A DNA stretch of 64,000 nucleotides from CAVVIH01 sp963748295 (GTDB taxonomy: Bacteria; Acidobacteriota; Vicinamibacteria; Vicinamibacterales; 2-12-FULL-66-21), in the NCBI GenBank assembly GCA_963748295.1, contig CAVVIH010000006.1, forward strand, positions 248,001-312,000, given 5' to 3'. The notes beneath the pieces were generated by a model that saw nothing but the letters and a program-made list of their open reading frames with translations, made no database searches and was not told where the DNA came from. Below are positions 1 to 8,095 of this stretch, piece by piece (the first letter of the stretch is position 1; the number at the start of each line of letters is the position of its first letter). The position numbers and the translations under genes were made by a program.

Positions 1-458
1 AACTGGCGGAGATGATGATCGAAATGGCGATACTGGAGGACATCCCAGTCGCGGGTCGTCATCCGCCCGAAGCTCGGGTGAATCACGCCGAGCCTGTCGG
101 GCGACGTCGTGGCGAAGCGCTCGACGAGCTCCACGACGATCTCCTTGTCCCGCTGCCAACCGAGGGTGGGCGTGTTGAAGGCGCCCGGCGGCGATTGAAT
201 CTTGCCTTCCGGCCATGGCAGGCGATGAATCGCGAAGAATCGCAGCAGCGCGCCACGAATACGTCCGGGCGGCGAGCCTTCGCCGATCCGCTCGCCGAGA
301 GCGAGGCGCAGGCCGGTTGCGAGGTGCGGCAGCAGCTGTTCGGGCTCCATCCGGCCCCATCGGCGGGTGTGCCCGGGCGTCAGCGCCGCGAGCCGATCGA
401 GAATCGCGCGGCGACCGCGAGCATCACGCAACGAACGGGGAACTGCGCCCGTACTCAT
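1..458 (-). CDS. DUF1569 / DinB-like protein (3' end beyond window)
   Basis: Read from the ATG at 458 to the window edge, giving 152 visible residues with no stop, so the C-terminus is missing. The sequence has a LTPGHTRRWGRM segment near residues 26-37 and an HFDHHLRQ segment at the visible end. Both are typical of the DUF1569 family of small DinB-like helical-bundle proteins, whose conserved His residues may bind a metal. The biochemical role of the family is not established. The frame is long and clean, while the plus-strand frames here look like shadows. Family assignment is by motif memory only. Confidence 0.72.
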   Translation of the reverse strand, partial: MSTGAVPRSLRDARGRRAILDRLAALTPGHTRRWGRMEPEQLLPHLATGLRLALGERIGEGSPPGRIRGALLRFFAIHRLPWPEGKIQSPPGAFNTPTLGWQRDKEIVVELVERFATTSPDRLGVIHPSFGRMTTRDWDVLQYRHFDHHLRQ

Positions 459-471
459 CGTCTCAATGCGT

Positions 472-915
472 CTACTTCACTGCCTTCACCGCAGTGACCG
501 CGTCTCCACTCGCCGGACGCTTCGCGAGCCAGTCGAGCTTGGCCTTTGCCCTATCCACCAGCTCCGTCGATCTACACAGGATCGAAGTCGAAAGCGGCTT
601 GCCAGCGGCAAATACGAGGTATTTCTTGTTCATCTCGAACAGTCGATCAGCGCCAACACGCATTTCACGCTCGACGTGACCCTTCCACGATTGCTCGACA
701 CGGAATGTTCCGATATCGACGGCTACATGACTTCCCTGATCGTAGGTAGGTTCGGTTGCCACGACGGTTCCTACAAAAACAACGTCGGCCCGCGCAAAGA
801 GCTCTTCCGGTTTGTCGAAGATGACACATTGAGCGTCGGCAATGGCTGGCAGAGCAAGCATCGCTGCCGCGCCGGCGATAACGCCTAACGGAACATAACT
901 CATGATGTTGTTCAT
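472..915 (-). CDS. secreted NTR/TIMP-like hypothetical protein
   Basis: This 147-aa protein begins with a hydrophobic signal sequence (about residues 5-28, ending ADAQC), so it should be exported. The mature part contains ADVVFVGTVVATEP followed by FRVEQSWKG, with cysteines near positions 30 and 114. That pattern is common in small secreted bacterial proteins with an OB-fold resembling netrin/TIMP domains, in which a strand reads 'VFxGxV...FxVexxwKG'. The function is unknown. An internal ATG at codon 5 is an equally good start. It lies 14 bases upstream of the DUF1569 gene on the same strand. Confidence 0.6.
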   Translation of the reverse strand: MNNIMSYVPLGVIAGAAAMLALPAIADAQCVIFDKPEELFARADVVFVGTVVATEPTYDQGSHVAVDIGTFRVEQSWKGHVEREMRVGADRLFEMNKKYLVFAAGKPLSTSILCRSTELVDRAKAKLDWLAKRPASGDAVTAVKAVK

Positions 916-952
916 GAAGTCTATTGTCAGTCCGAAGTAGATTGAACGACGG

Positions 953-1577
953 TCAACTGATCCACAACATAGCGACTGATTCCACTCGCCAGCCGTTTGA
1001 TGCTCTTTGCAGGACCACTAGCCACCCTTTTCCGCAAAGTGATCCGCATACATACGACACGTATACCAGTGCCCGGTTGTTCGTTGAATAGCCTGGCAGC
1101 GTCACGGACGCCCATACTCGCGTTCGATCTTCATCTTTCAGCTGAACCCCGTCTGCTTTGCCGACTGGCCCGTTCCCTTTGCCTACCGGCACCAGGACCA
1201 CGAGAGGAAGCCTGAGATCAGGCACGCGGGTGCGAACTCGCATTCCGGAGTTCGAAAGATTTCAGGAGCTGTTCCCGTACAGCCGCTCCTTCAACCATTT
1301 CGCTTTCCAGATGCTTCCTCCAGCCTTCGGTCGACGGACGACGTCCATCCGGAGGCTCATCCTGCTTGCGGAAAACAACGGTCCGCTCGGCGAGATTGAC
1401 CGGTTCCTTCACTCTGTCTGGGAACAGTTGCCTGATCTCAGCCAGGACCGTGCGTTCCAGCGCGGCCTTCAACACCGCCTCATCTTCGGTATCGAACGTG
1501 GCGGGTGTGCTGGTAGACGGCTGCTGCACGAGCAAGATTGTCGCGAGAATCAGATGACAACAACCAAGCAGGTTCAT
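953..1577 (-). CDS. secreted hypothetical protein, frame broken once
   Basis: Two adjacent minus-strand frames join into one protein of about 207 residues. The 5' frame (1218-1577) gives a signal-like start (MNLLGCCHLILATILL) and a helical region ending LLKSFELRNASS. The 3' frame (953-1243) continues with RVPDLRLPLVVL and ends with a YVCGSLCGKGWLVVLQR segment and GWRVESVAMLWIS. The last part matches a recurrent pattern in small secreted proteins (CGxLCGxG...W.V...WIS). The switch lies near 1225-1245 and needs one inserted or lost base. Function is unknown. It could be a real pseudogene, but similar single-base breaks elsewhere in the window make an assembly error likely. Confidence 0.5.
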
Positions 1578-1613
1578 CTATTCCTGATTTGTAGCGTTCG
1601 ACCAATTACTCAT

Positions 1614-1874
1614 TCACTTCTTCGACGGTCCGGTGCGCTCATTCGAAGCAATCACGATCTTCTGCCGCTGGATGATACTACCGAGCAGATAGGCGACGCA
1701 GGCCAGCAGCAGGACATACCGAAGCTGCCGTAATTCTCCGTTGGTGAGCCATGGATGGATCGTCGCTGCACACGAAGCGCCCCGCCACAGCCGCTGCTCT
1801 CGCCGGCCTGGCTGGATCCAGAGCAGCGGCAGGTTCGCCAGCGCGATCAACATGGCGGCGAGGAAGATCCACAT
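1614..1874 (-). CDS. small membrane protein, hypothetical
   Basis: Using the ATG at 1874 the product is about 86 residues. It starts with a strongly hydrophobic stretch (MWIFLAAMLIALANLPLLWI) and has a second membrane segment (RYVLLLACVAYLLGSII) near residues 51-67, so it looks like a two-helix inner-membrane protein. The reading frame stays open upstream to 2096, but that part is translated dispersed repeat (1881-2071), so I did not extend the gene. No family recognised. Confidence 0.4.
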   Translation of the reverse strand: MWIFLAAMLIALANLPLLWIQPGRREQRLWRGASCAATIHPWLTNGELRQLRYVLLLACVAYLLGSIIQRQKIVIASNERTGPSKK

Positions 1875-1880
1875 CGGGAA

Positions 1881-1953
1881 GTCGATGAAGCCTGTTCGAT
1901 CCGTGAACCGTAGGAGCAGGCCGACGGGCGCGATTAAAACGCTGCGCAGGCCT
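1881..1953 (-). repeat. dispersed 73-bp repeat, copy 1
   Basis: The reverse complement of this stretch matches 37762-37834 at 71 of 73 positions by eye. It begins AGGCCTGCGCAGCG and ends GGCTTCATCGAC on the minus strand. A 23-bp piece of the same element is at 6770-6792. It abuts a second repeat type at 1974-2071. Confidence 0.85.
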
Positions 1954-1973
1954 GTGACAGCGCGCCGAGACCT

Positions 1974-2071
1974 TAATGGCGAGGCGCGGCGTTCTGACGA
2001 CGATAAGCCGAAGCAGCGTTTTACCGGCCTGCGACGTCGGTTCACGGAGCGAACTGGCTTCGTCGACATCA
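1974..2071 (+). repeat. dispersed repeat type 2, short form
   Basis: About 98 bp, sharing GGCGTTCTGA, AGCAGCGTTTTACCGGCC and CGGAGCGAAC in the same order with 41852-41985. The other copy carries an extra ~32-bp hairpin insert (CCCGCC...GGCGGG). Intergenic, non-coding. Confidence 0.8.
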
Positions 2072-2140
2072 GACGCTTCGTACGGGCGTCACGCACTGTT
2101 CATCGAACGCCGACGGCCTACGTTACTACAATGGATCGCG

Positions 2141-2806
2141 ATGAAACGCCATGGGCTGTGGTGCGGCGTACGCGCGATGACGGGCACCGGCCTCGTCGCC
2201 TTCGCCGCATTGTGCGCGGCCTGCGGCGCGAAGCCGGCCGTGCCGGACGCGCCGTCGCCAGCAACCAGCGTCGCGATCATCGGGCCGGCGCGGCTCGACG
2301 CGCGGCAGCTCGTGGCCTGGTTCAACGGACGGCAGCCGCAGCCGCCCGGCAGTTACTCGGCGTCCGTGGACCTCGCCACCATTGCGCAGCACTACGTCGA
2401 GGAAGGCGCTGCCGAGAACGTGACCGGCGACGTCGCGTTCGCACAGGCGATCGTGGAAACGGGATGGTTCCGGTTCACCGGGACGGTGCCGGCGTCGGCC
2501 AACAATTTCGCCGGCATCGGCGCAGCCGACGTGAATCCCGGCCCGGCGACGTTTGCCGATGCGCGCACCGGCGTTCGCGCGCACATCCAGCACCTCCGTG
2601 CGTACGCGGATCCGACGGCGACGTCGTGCGCCACGCCGCCGCTCCGTAATCCGTGCGTTGATCCCCGATTCGCGCTGGTGGTCCCGAAGGGCCGCGCACC
2701 GACGTGGAACGACCTCGGCAAGGGCAACTGGGCAACAACGCCGCGCTACGGCGCGAGCATCCTGTCGCTGTACAACGAGGCGCTCGCGTTCAACGGCGTG
2801 CGTTAA
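2141..2806 (+). CDS. lipoprotein with glucosaminidase (GH73-like) domain
   Basis: The product is 221 aa from the ATG at 2141. Its signal peptide ends in a lipobox-like AALCAAC, so it is probably a lipoprotein. Residues about 85-190 resemble bacterial mannosyl-glycoprotein endo-beta-N-acetylglucosaminidase/GH73 domains. AFAQAIVETGWF carries the expected catalytic Glu, NNFAGIGA is the second conserved block, and FADARTGVRAHIQHLRAY follows. The expected role is cleavage of peptidoglycan glycan strands during cell-wall remodelling. The frame is open upstream to 1976, but that part is repeat DNA and lies before the signal peptide. It stands alone on the plus strand and converges with the kelch gene. 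Confidence 0.72.
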   Translation: MKRHGLWCGVRAMTGTGLVAFAALCAACGAKPAVPDAPSPATSVAIIGPARLDARQLVAWFNGRQPQPPGSYSASVDLATIAQHYVEEGAAENVTGDVAFAQAIVETGWFRFTGTVPASANNFAGIGAADVNPGPATFADARTGVRAHIQHLRAYADPTATSCATPPLRNPCVDPRFALVVPKGRAPTWNDLGKGNWATTPRYGASILSLYNEALAFNGVR

Positions 2807-2815
2807 GCCGGACGC

Positions 2816-3925
2816 TCAGGGCCGCCGAAATCGCCAGATACCGGCCGTATTCTGGTTTGAGTCCGAGTAGCCACCTGTAACAAAAACATCCCCGTCACGC
2901 AGCGGCGCCGCAGCGGCGAATCGGTACGCCGCTGGCAGCCGCCCAGGGACCTCTCGAAAGATCCAGCGTTTGACGTCGAGAAGCTCGGCAACGGGCGCGC
3001 CTGCTGTCACGAGCACATCTCCATCTGACAACAGAACGGAAGTGCCGGCGATCTTGTACCGGCGATGCGTCATCGACGGACCTCGCTCGAACGTCGCGGT
3101 CGCCGGGTTGTAGGTTTCAGTCGTGGCGTAATGATTGCGATCGCTCCGATCCGCTCCGCCGATGACGAGCACACGCCCGTCAGTCAGCCTGATCGCGTCG
3201 TGCTTGTGGCGCGTCGTCAAGATCGAGCCGGCCGTTTCGAATCGTCGGGTTTGAGGAGAGAAGACTTCCGCGCCTGCATGGAGGACCTGATTCGGACGAC
3301 GGCCTGTGTGGCCGCCGATGATCAGCGCACGGCCGTCGGACAGCAGCGTGGCCGAATGGCTCTCTCGTGGCACTGCCATCGAGCCGACTGCCTCAGAACG
3401 GCCGGTGTTCGGATCGTACAACTCCGCACTGCGCAGGAACGTCCAGTCTCTCCCGACGCCGCCAACGAACAGGATCCGGCCGCCGGTCAACAGAGTCGCG
3501 GTATGGCCGCTGCGGGCCTGCTCGAGTGAACCGGCTGGATGAAAGCGCTTCGTCGACGGATCGAACAGCTCGATCGACGCGAGGTACTCACCGCTGTAAC
3601 CGCCAGCTATGAGCACACGCCCGTCATCGAGCAGGGTTGCGGTGTGGCCGGATCTGCGCGAGGCGAGATTGCCGATTTCCTGCACGGTGTTGTTCGCGGG
3701 ATCGAAAAGCTCGACACTCGAAAGGCTGCCTCCGCCATCCACCATGCCCCCAGTCACCAGCACTTGCCCGGATCGAAGCGTCGTTGCCGTGTGCGCCGCC
3801 CGAGCCGTTTTCAGCGTCGCTACGTGCTGAACGGCTTGTGCGGACGTGGCCGGAATCGAAGCCGAGTGAACGAGCAGAATCAGGCAGACGACGCCGCTCG
3901 CCGCCGGGACCACGGTTGAAGACAT
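2816..3925 (-). CDS. secreted kelch-repeat beta-propeller protein
   Basis: A 369-aa protein with a signal peptide (cleavage near SIPATSAQA). After it come about six to seven kelch-type repeats of ~45 residues, each with a 'R.xHTATxLxxGxVLVxGG ... SxELFDPxxxxF' pattern (for example SGHTATLLDDGRVLIAGG). This predicts a periplasmic or extracellular beta-propeller, as in galactose-oxidase/kelch proteins. No catalytic Tyr/Cys pair of galactose oxidase was identified, so a binding or scaffold role is as likely as enzymatic. It converges with the glucosaminidase gene, with 9 bases between stops. Confidence 0.75.
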   Translation of the reverse strand: MSSTVVPAASGVVCLILLVHSASIPATSAQAVQHVATLKTARAAHTATTLRSGQVLVTGGMVDGGGSLSSVELFDPANNTVQEIGNLASRRSGHTATLLDDGRVLIAGGYSGEYLASIELFDPSTKRFHPAGSLEQARSGHTATLLTGGRILFVGGVGRDWTFLRSAELYDPNTGRSEAVGSMAVPRESHSATLLSDGRALIIGGHTGRRPNQVLHAGAEVFSPQTRRFETAGSILTTRHKHDAIRLTDGRVLVIGGADRSDRNHYATTETYNPATATFERGPSMTHRRYKIAGTSVLLSDGDVLVTAGAPVAELLDVKRWIFREVPGRLPAAYRFAAAAPLRDGDVFVTGGYSDSNQNTAGIWRFRRP

Positions 3926-3998
3926 CCGTCACCTCCCAATCGTGGACGCGGCGGATGCCGGAAGCGTTAACGCCAACGGCCACAACACGGTCGAGGTG

Positions 3999-4646
3999 CT
4001 ATTTCGTGGCGTAGCGCTTCGCGGCCTCGAGATCCTTGCGCAGCTCTGGCGCATTTCGGCGTGGTCCGTATCCAGGCGTGTCCCGCTGAATGCGCCAGCT
4101 CTCCTTCAGCGGCCCCACATCGACCACATCGAAGCCGAACTGGTCGATGAGCCGCGCGACGGCCGCCTTCGCCGCCTCGTCGTCGCCCGCAATCGCGAGC
4201 GCGCGGCGGTTCGTCGTGTCAGCCGGCTGGCCGTCGGTGGTGAGCGACGCGGCATAAAGATGGTTGAACGCCTTGACGACCTTCGACTTCGGCAGGTGCG
4301 CCTGCAGGAGCTCGGCGGTCGTCGTCGATTCGTTGTCGAGCTCGGGGATGTGACCATCCCGCTGAGGGTAGTAGTTGTTCGTGTCGATGACGATCTTCCC
4401 CGCGAGCGGCGCCACCGGCACGTCCCGGTAGTTCTTCAACGGGATCGTGACGACCACGAGGTCGCCGGCGGCCGCCGCTTCTGCTGGCGTCGCCGCGCGT
4501 GCCTTCGGGCCGAGTTCAGCGACCAGCGCCGACAGTGTCTGAGGTCCGCGCGAATTGCTGACGACCACGTCGTAGCCGTTGGCGACGGCCAGCCGAGCCA
4601 GCTGGCTGCCGATATGTCCCGCCCCGATCAGTCCGATGGTCTTCAT
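3999..4646 (-). CDS. NAD(P)-binding, F420-dependent NADP oxidoreductase-like protein
   Basis: This 215-aa protein begins with a Rossmann dinucleotide motif, GLIGAGHIGSQLA (residues 5-17). It continues with VVVSNSRGPQTL, VVVTIPL and IVIDTNNYYPQRDG, then KAFNHLYA. That order matches the NADP oxidoreductase coenzyme-F420-dependent family (short form, lacking the large dimerisation domain). The reaction is probably hydride transfer involving NADPH, but the substrate is not evident. Cytosolic. Many bacteria without F420 carry such homologues, so F420 use should not be assumed. Confidence 0.75.
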   Translation of the reverse strand: MKTIGLIGAGHIGSQLARLAVANGYDVVVSNSRGPQTLSALVAELGPKARAATPAEAAAAGDLVVVTIPLKNYRDVPVAPLAGKIVIDTNNYYPQRDGHIPELDNESTTTAELLQAHLPKSKVVKAFNHLYAASLTTDGQPADTTNRRALAIAGDDEAAKAAVARLIDQFGFDVVDVGPLKESWRIQRDTPGYGPRRNAPELRKDLEAAKRYATK

Positions 4647-4719
4647 TGGATTTGCCTCCTACGGCTCACTCGGCGTTCATGATGCCCGCCTTCGGAGGTA
4701 TGACGCGCTCGCCTTGAGT

Positions 4720-5568
4720 CTAGGTCCCCGGCCCGCGTGTGCGTTGGAGCACGAGATGCCCGCCACCGTGCTCGGGCAGGATCTCGAGATCGATCCGGCC
4801 TTCGCTCTGGCTTCGTCCGTGCATGATCGGCTTGCCCTTCGTCAGCCAGGTCTCCCAGATGGTGATCTTCCCCTCCGGATCGATCTCGAAGTGTCGCCGT
4901 TCATCAGTCTGGCCGTCGGCGCGGAACACCACCAGAAACGCACGATTGCGTTCGAAGAAGACGTGCTGCCATCGCGGCGCGCTCGTGGCGGTGCCGGCCT
5001 GAGCGGTGACCGCCCAGACGCCGTCGATCGGCGTCGGCGCCCGGTTGTTGTAATTGGCCGTCCACCACGTGAACGCGTAGCTCCCTGCCAGAAGCACCGA
5101 CAGCGCGAGCATCGCGGCGGGCCGCGGTCTGATCGGCTCGGCTCGCAGGAGAATCGCGTTCGTCAGGCGCGCGACATACGGCGCGACGGTGAGAAGGGCG
5201 CAGACGAGCAACAGCATCGCTGCGATCGTTCCACCTGGATCGATGCCGTAGAAGACGTCGATCAGCAGGATGTTGGCGACTATCGGCAGCAGCACGAGGG
5301 CGCCGGCGAGCGCCGTGCGCGGGACGACGAGGAGGATGCCGGCAGCGATTTGGAGCAACGCGAGGAGCGAGCCGTAGACCTGCGAGTATCCGAAGTAATG
5401 CCACGTCAGCCAGAATCCGCTGACCTCTCCCAGCGGTCTCGTCAGCTCCGAATCGAGGATCGTGAATTGCGAGCCATTGAGCTTTGCAAATCCGTAGACG
5501 AAGCACATCGTCGCGGCAATCCAGCGTGGGATCGCGGGCGGCGCCTCGCTTGGAGTCACATCAGTCAT
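4720..5568 (-). CDS. DoxX-like membrane protein
   Basis: A 282-aa protein with about five hydrophobic segments in residues 15-180, including LLALLQIAAGILLVV, GALVLLPIVANILLI and AAMLLLVCALLTVAPYV. A soluble C-terminal part of about 100 residues (from TANYNNRAPTPIDGVW) has a lipocalin-like strand pattern ending GGGHLVLQRT. The membrane part resembles DoxX/SURF4-like proteins. The role is unknown; relatives are linked to redox stress or quinone chemistry. The gene is 15 bases downstream of the ComB-type phosphatase, so the two may be cotranscribed from 6312. Confidence 0.55.
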   Translation of the reverse strand: MTDVTPSEAPPAIPRWIAATMCFVYGFAKLNGSQFTILDSELTRPLGEVSGFWLTWHYFGYSQVYGSLLALLQIAAGILLVVPRTALAGALVLLPIVANILLIDVFYGIDPGGTIAAMLLLVCALLTVAPYVARLTNAILLRAEPIRPRPAAMLALSVLLAGSYAFTWWTANYNNRAPTPIDGVWAVTAQAGTATSAPRWQHVFFERNRAFLVVFRADGQTDERRHFEIDPEGKITIWETWLTKGKPIMHGRSQSEGRIDLEILPEHGGGHLVLQRTRGPGT

Positions 5569-5583
5569 CAGCGTCCTGGTCTC

Positions 5584-6312
5584 TTATACGACGAACGCGA
5601 TGCCATCGAACCGCGCCACACAACTGCTGATGTCGAGTGCTCCGGCAATGAGCTTGTCGTTCTCATGCCCTCTGCCATCGAGCTCGCGCCCGGAACCACA
5701 CTGATCCAGCACTTCAATCAACCGGGCATGATGTCGTTCGAAGACGGCCACGGCGGACTGTGCGTCAGGCGACGCGTTTCCGGGAAGCCAGCGCAGAATC
5801 GCTCCGGCGCCGAGCCAGTCTTCGAGAGCGGGACGCAGCGATCCATCGCGCCACCGCTCCCCCGCTGGAATTACATTGAAAGTGGTTCCCAGCCGCGTGG
5901 CAGCTTCCGCGACCGCGCGCGCATTCCGAAGGCAGCCTGCAAGCACCACGCGTGCTGCTCGTGCCGCAGCCAGCGTTACCTGTGCTCCATTTGGCGACGG
6001 GAGCACGCAGCGCAAACCTTCTGGCGCATTCAGATACGATTCGGGCGCGAGGGAGTATTGCGCCTGTCGTCGCCGGCCGGCCAGTTCGGCCCGTTGCACT
6101 CGCGCGAATTCAGCGGCCGACGCGTCATTCCATGGGTAAGGAAGAATCGACGCGCCCCGCGAAACAGCCACGTCCACGCACGTCGTAAACGAAAAGACGT
6201 CGACAACTATCGTGACGTCGGCGGGCGCGAGCGCCTCGACGGCGGCAGGCCCCCATTCGCACCGGCACGCCCACGCTTCCTGGCTGAATGGGTTCGAAGA
6301 GGGACTGGTCAC
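5584..6312 (-). CDS. comB: 2-phosphosulfolactate phosphatase family protein (ComB)
   Basis: At 242 aa this is the normal length for the family. Recognisable blocks are VVDVFSFTTCVD (36-47), LPSPNGA (104-110), LAGCLRNARA (125-133), IPAGERWRDGSLRPALEDW (148-166) and CGSGREL (205-211). The family is Mg-dependent and hydrolyses 2-phosphosulfolactate to sulfolactate in coenzyme M synthesis in archaea. In bacteria without coenzyme M the true substrate is often unknown, so only the family is certain. Cytosolic. Confidence 0.82.
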   Translation of the reverse strand: MTSPSSNPFSQEAWACRCEWGPAAVEALAPADVTIVVDVFSFTTCVDVAVSRGASILPYPWNDASAAEFARVQRAELAGRRRQAQYSLAPESYLNAPEGLRCVLPSPNGAQVTLAAARAARVVLAGCLRNARAVAEAATRLGTTFNVIPAGERWRDGSLRPALEDWLGAGAILRWLPGNASPDAQSAVAVFERHHARLIEVLDQCGSGRELDGRGHENDKLIAGALDISSCVARFDGIAFVV

Positions 6313-6327
6313 AAGCGCGACGAAAGC

Positions 6328-6762
6328 TTAACGCTGGCGCACCCGCCGCCGGTAGGCCTTATCCGCTTCACGCACGTCGTCAATCGTAAAAGCGTGCGAC
6401 ATCCAGGCCGGGTCCGCTGGGGTCGGCCTGAAGGGTGGCTCGGGATCAGGAATCGCAAGCTCCGTTCGCAGCTCCTGCTCGGCCTTGCGCACCGGGAGCG
6501 CTTCCACCCGGCGGCGGAGCTCCGTCCCGGCAGCCGTCAGATGGAAACGTTTGTTCCTGATTTCAATCAGCCCGGCACGCGACAGCCGGGCCACGCCGCC
6601 GTCGATTTCATCGAAGGTCAGCATCGCGTGCTGGATCCCGTCGGCTGCGCCAATGACGACGTCGAGGGACGCCTCTCCATCGGGTGCGGAGATCAGAATA
6701 GCGTGGAGCAGCCAGGCATCGGTCCAGACGAGCGGAATGTGCTGCGGTAACGTCATTGGCAA
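6328..6762 (-). CDS. winged-helix-like hypothetical protein
   Basis: This 144-aa protein has a helix-turn-helix-like middle, from MLTFDEIDGGVARLSRAGLIEIRNKRFHLTAAGTEL. It reads like the recognition helix and wing of a winged-helix fold, preceded by WTDAWLLHAI. The C-terminal 50 residues are charged and proline-rich. A DNA-binding or phosphatase-partner role is possible but unproven. It ends 15 bases upstream of the ComB-type gene on the same strand, so the two probably form an operon. Confidence 0.5.
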   Translation of the reverse strand: MPMTLPQHIPLVWTDAWLLHAILISAPDGEASLDVVIGAADGIQHAMLTFDEIDGGVARLSRAGLIEIRNKRFHLTAAGTELRRRVEALPVRKAEQELRTELAIPDPEPPFRPTPADPAWMSHAFTIDDVREADKAYRRRVRQR

Positions 6763-6769
6763 CGTAAGC

Positions 6770-6792
6770 GTCGAGGAAGCCTGTTCGATCCG
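6770..6792 (-). repeat. fragment of the 73-bp dispersed repeat
   Basis: Matches the plus-strand left end of the copy at 1881-1903 with one difference (GTCGAGGAAGCC against GTCGATGAAGCC). Only the end of the element is present. Confidence 0.5.
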
Positions 6793-6882
6793 ACGAGCCG
6801 TTCTTCCTTAGGTCCGCGCTTCTGCGGCCTCTTGCGTGTCTTTGGTGTTTTGGGCATCTTCCCAATGATGCTAACTAAAATG

Positions 6883-6978
6883 TGCCCCGGGCCGGGATCG
6901 GACCGACACGGCTGAAATCAGCCACTCGCGAGCAAGGCGAGGTCAGGACATACCAACGGCGTCTGTTCACGTGCTCCG
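6883..6978 (-). pseudogene. degenerate tRNA-Leu-like remnant
   Basis: Read on the minus strand, the 3' half looks like a class II tRNA-Leu. There is a long variable arm (TGGCTGATTTCAGCCG), a T arm with a five-pair stem (GTCGG/CCGGC) around a 7-base loop TCCGATC, and a 3' acceptor-like CCCGGGGCAC. The T loop lacks the canonical TTCRANY sequence. The 5' half keeps only a short D-arm echo (CAGACGCC), and the 5' acceptor strand does not pair. It is best read as a decayed tRNA gene or the scar of an integration in a tRNA-Leu gene. Confidence 0.4.
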
Positions 6979-6986
6979 AATACTGC

Positions 6987-7463
6987 TCACGGTTTCGGCC
7001 ACCACCGGCCGACTCGCCGGCAGTACGCCTCATAATCTCCATCGAAGGTCCGCCGCAACGTGGGCTCTTCGTACAACACGACAAACACGTGGGTGATGAG
7101 CAGGAACAAGCCAGCATAGCCAACCAGCGGAATCGATTGATAAAAGAGCGCCGCGCCGGATAAGGCCAGGCCGGCACCGAGATACATCGGATTCCGGACG
7201 AGTCGATACGGGCCCCGCACGACCAGCCGGCGAGGCGGATCGAACGGTGCAGGGGTTCCCCTGCCGACGAACACGAATGTCAGGATGCACGTGATCGCCA
7301 GTGCTGCACCCGCGAACCCTAGCAACATCCCGACACTCTGCCAGGCACCGACAGCCGCGGGTTGAGTAATGCCTGTCGAGGAGAGGATCCGGTCGGGAAG
7401 GAAGATGAGGAGGAGGCCGATGAATAGCGCCGAATAGGTGGCGGCGCGAGCGAGGACGAACAT
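6987..7463 (-). CDS. isoprenylcysteine carboxyl methyltransferase-like membrane protein
   Basis: The product is 158 aa with about four membrane segments. It carries the signature of the ICMT/phospholipid methyltransferase superfamily: VVRGPYRLVRNPMYLG (about 83-98), then YEEPTLRRTFDGDYEAYCRRVGRWWP near the C-terminus. These enzymes bind S-adenosylmethionine with this C-terminal half and methylate lipids or prenylated substrates at the membrane. The substrate here is unknown. It begins 24 bases downstream of the next upstream gene on the same strand. Confidence 0.8.
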   Translation of the reverse strand: MFVLARAATYSALFIGLLLIFLPDRILSSTGITQPAAVGAWQSVGMLLGFAGAALAITCILTFVFVGRGTPAPFDPPRRLVVRGPYRLVRNPMYLGAGLALSGAALFYQSIPLVGYAGLFLLITHVFVVLYEEPTLRRTFDGDYEAYCRRVGRWWPKP

Positions 7464-7487
7464 TGCTGAAACTCCTGCGCCTGGTGT

Positions 7488-8066
7488 TCATCCAAGAGCG
7501 TCTTTACCGTCGAACTGCCGCGGTTCGTTGGTCCACCCGATCTTGCCGGACTGAGTCCGAATCTGGATCCACCATTCAGTCTGCGACTTTTCGATGAGCG
7601 TCCCGGCGCACCTGTTCGGGTCACGGTCGCATACGCCGTTCAGGAAATCCACGGTGTCGACGTCCCGGTACAATCGGCCGTTGAACCACGCCTTGGTGAA
7701 CCCTTCTCCCTGATAGGTCAGAAGGTAAAGTGTTTGCCCAGGCTGGATCTGGATGTTGCCATTCGACGCGCGCAGGGTGCGCGGCTCGCGAAACTGTACC
7801 CGGCCTGGTTTCACGGTCACAACTACTCCGGTCACCGCGGTGACTCTCTCTCCGGCCTTCAACCGGAACCCAACTGGTGCCTCCGGCCGCCGGTCCGTCC
7901 GAATCACAAGCGCGCGCTTGGCCGTCCATTCGCGGTAGACGCACCCCTCGAATGGGCATGCGCCGACATCCTCGAACGGTACCGGAGGCGCCACTTGGGC
8001 CATCACCGTCGCGGGTGCAACAGCAGAGAACACAATCAGCAACGCATTCAGCGCTGTCTTCATCAC
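7488..8066 (-). CDS. secreted SH3-like hypothetical protein
   Basis: A 192-aa protein with a signal peptide (LIVFSAVAPATVMAQ). The mature part opens with FEDVGACPFEGCVYREW, then LKAGERVTAVTGVVVTVKPGRV and ends with WWIQIRTQSGKIGWTNEP. The last pattern resembles bacterial SH3 domains. Four cysteines in two pairs (CPFEGC; CDRDPNRC) may form disulfides in the periplasm. Function is unknown. Confidence 0.6.
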   Translation of the reverse strand: MMKTALNALLIVFSAVAPATVMAQVAPPVPFEDVGACPFEGCVYREWTAKRALVIRTDRRPEAPVGFRLKAGERVTAVTGVVVTVKPGRVQFREPRTLRASNGNIQIQPGQTLYLLTYQGEGFTKAWFNGRLYRDVDTVDFLNGVCDRDPNRCAGTLIEKSQTEWWIQIRTQSGKIGWTNEPRQFDGKDALG

Positions 8067-8095
8067 TCCTCTATGTCAGTTCGAGCAGCCCGAGA

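Noticed and set aside
4579..6750. A 723-codon plus-strand frame over the DoxX-like, ComB and winged-helix genes
   Set aside because: The minus-strand genes have clear family motifs. The plus frame is Arg-rich and motif-free.
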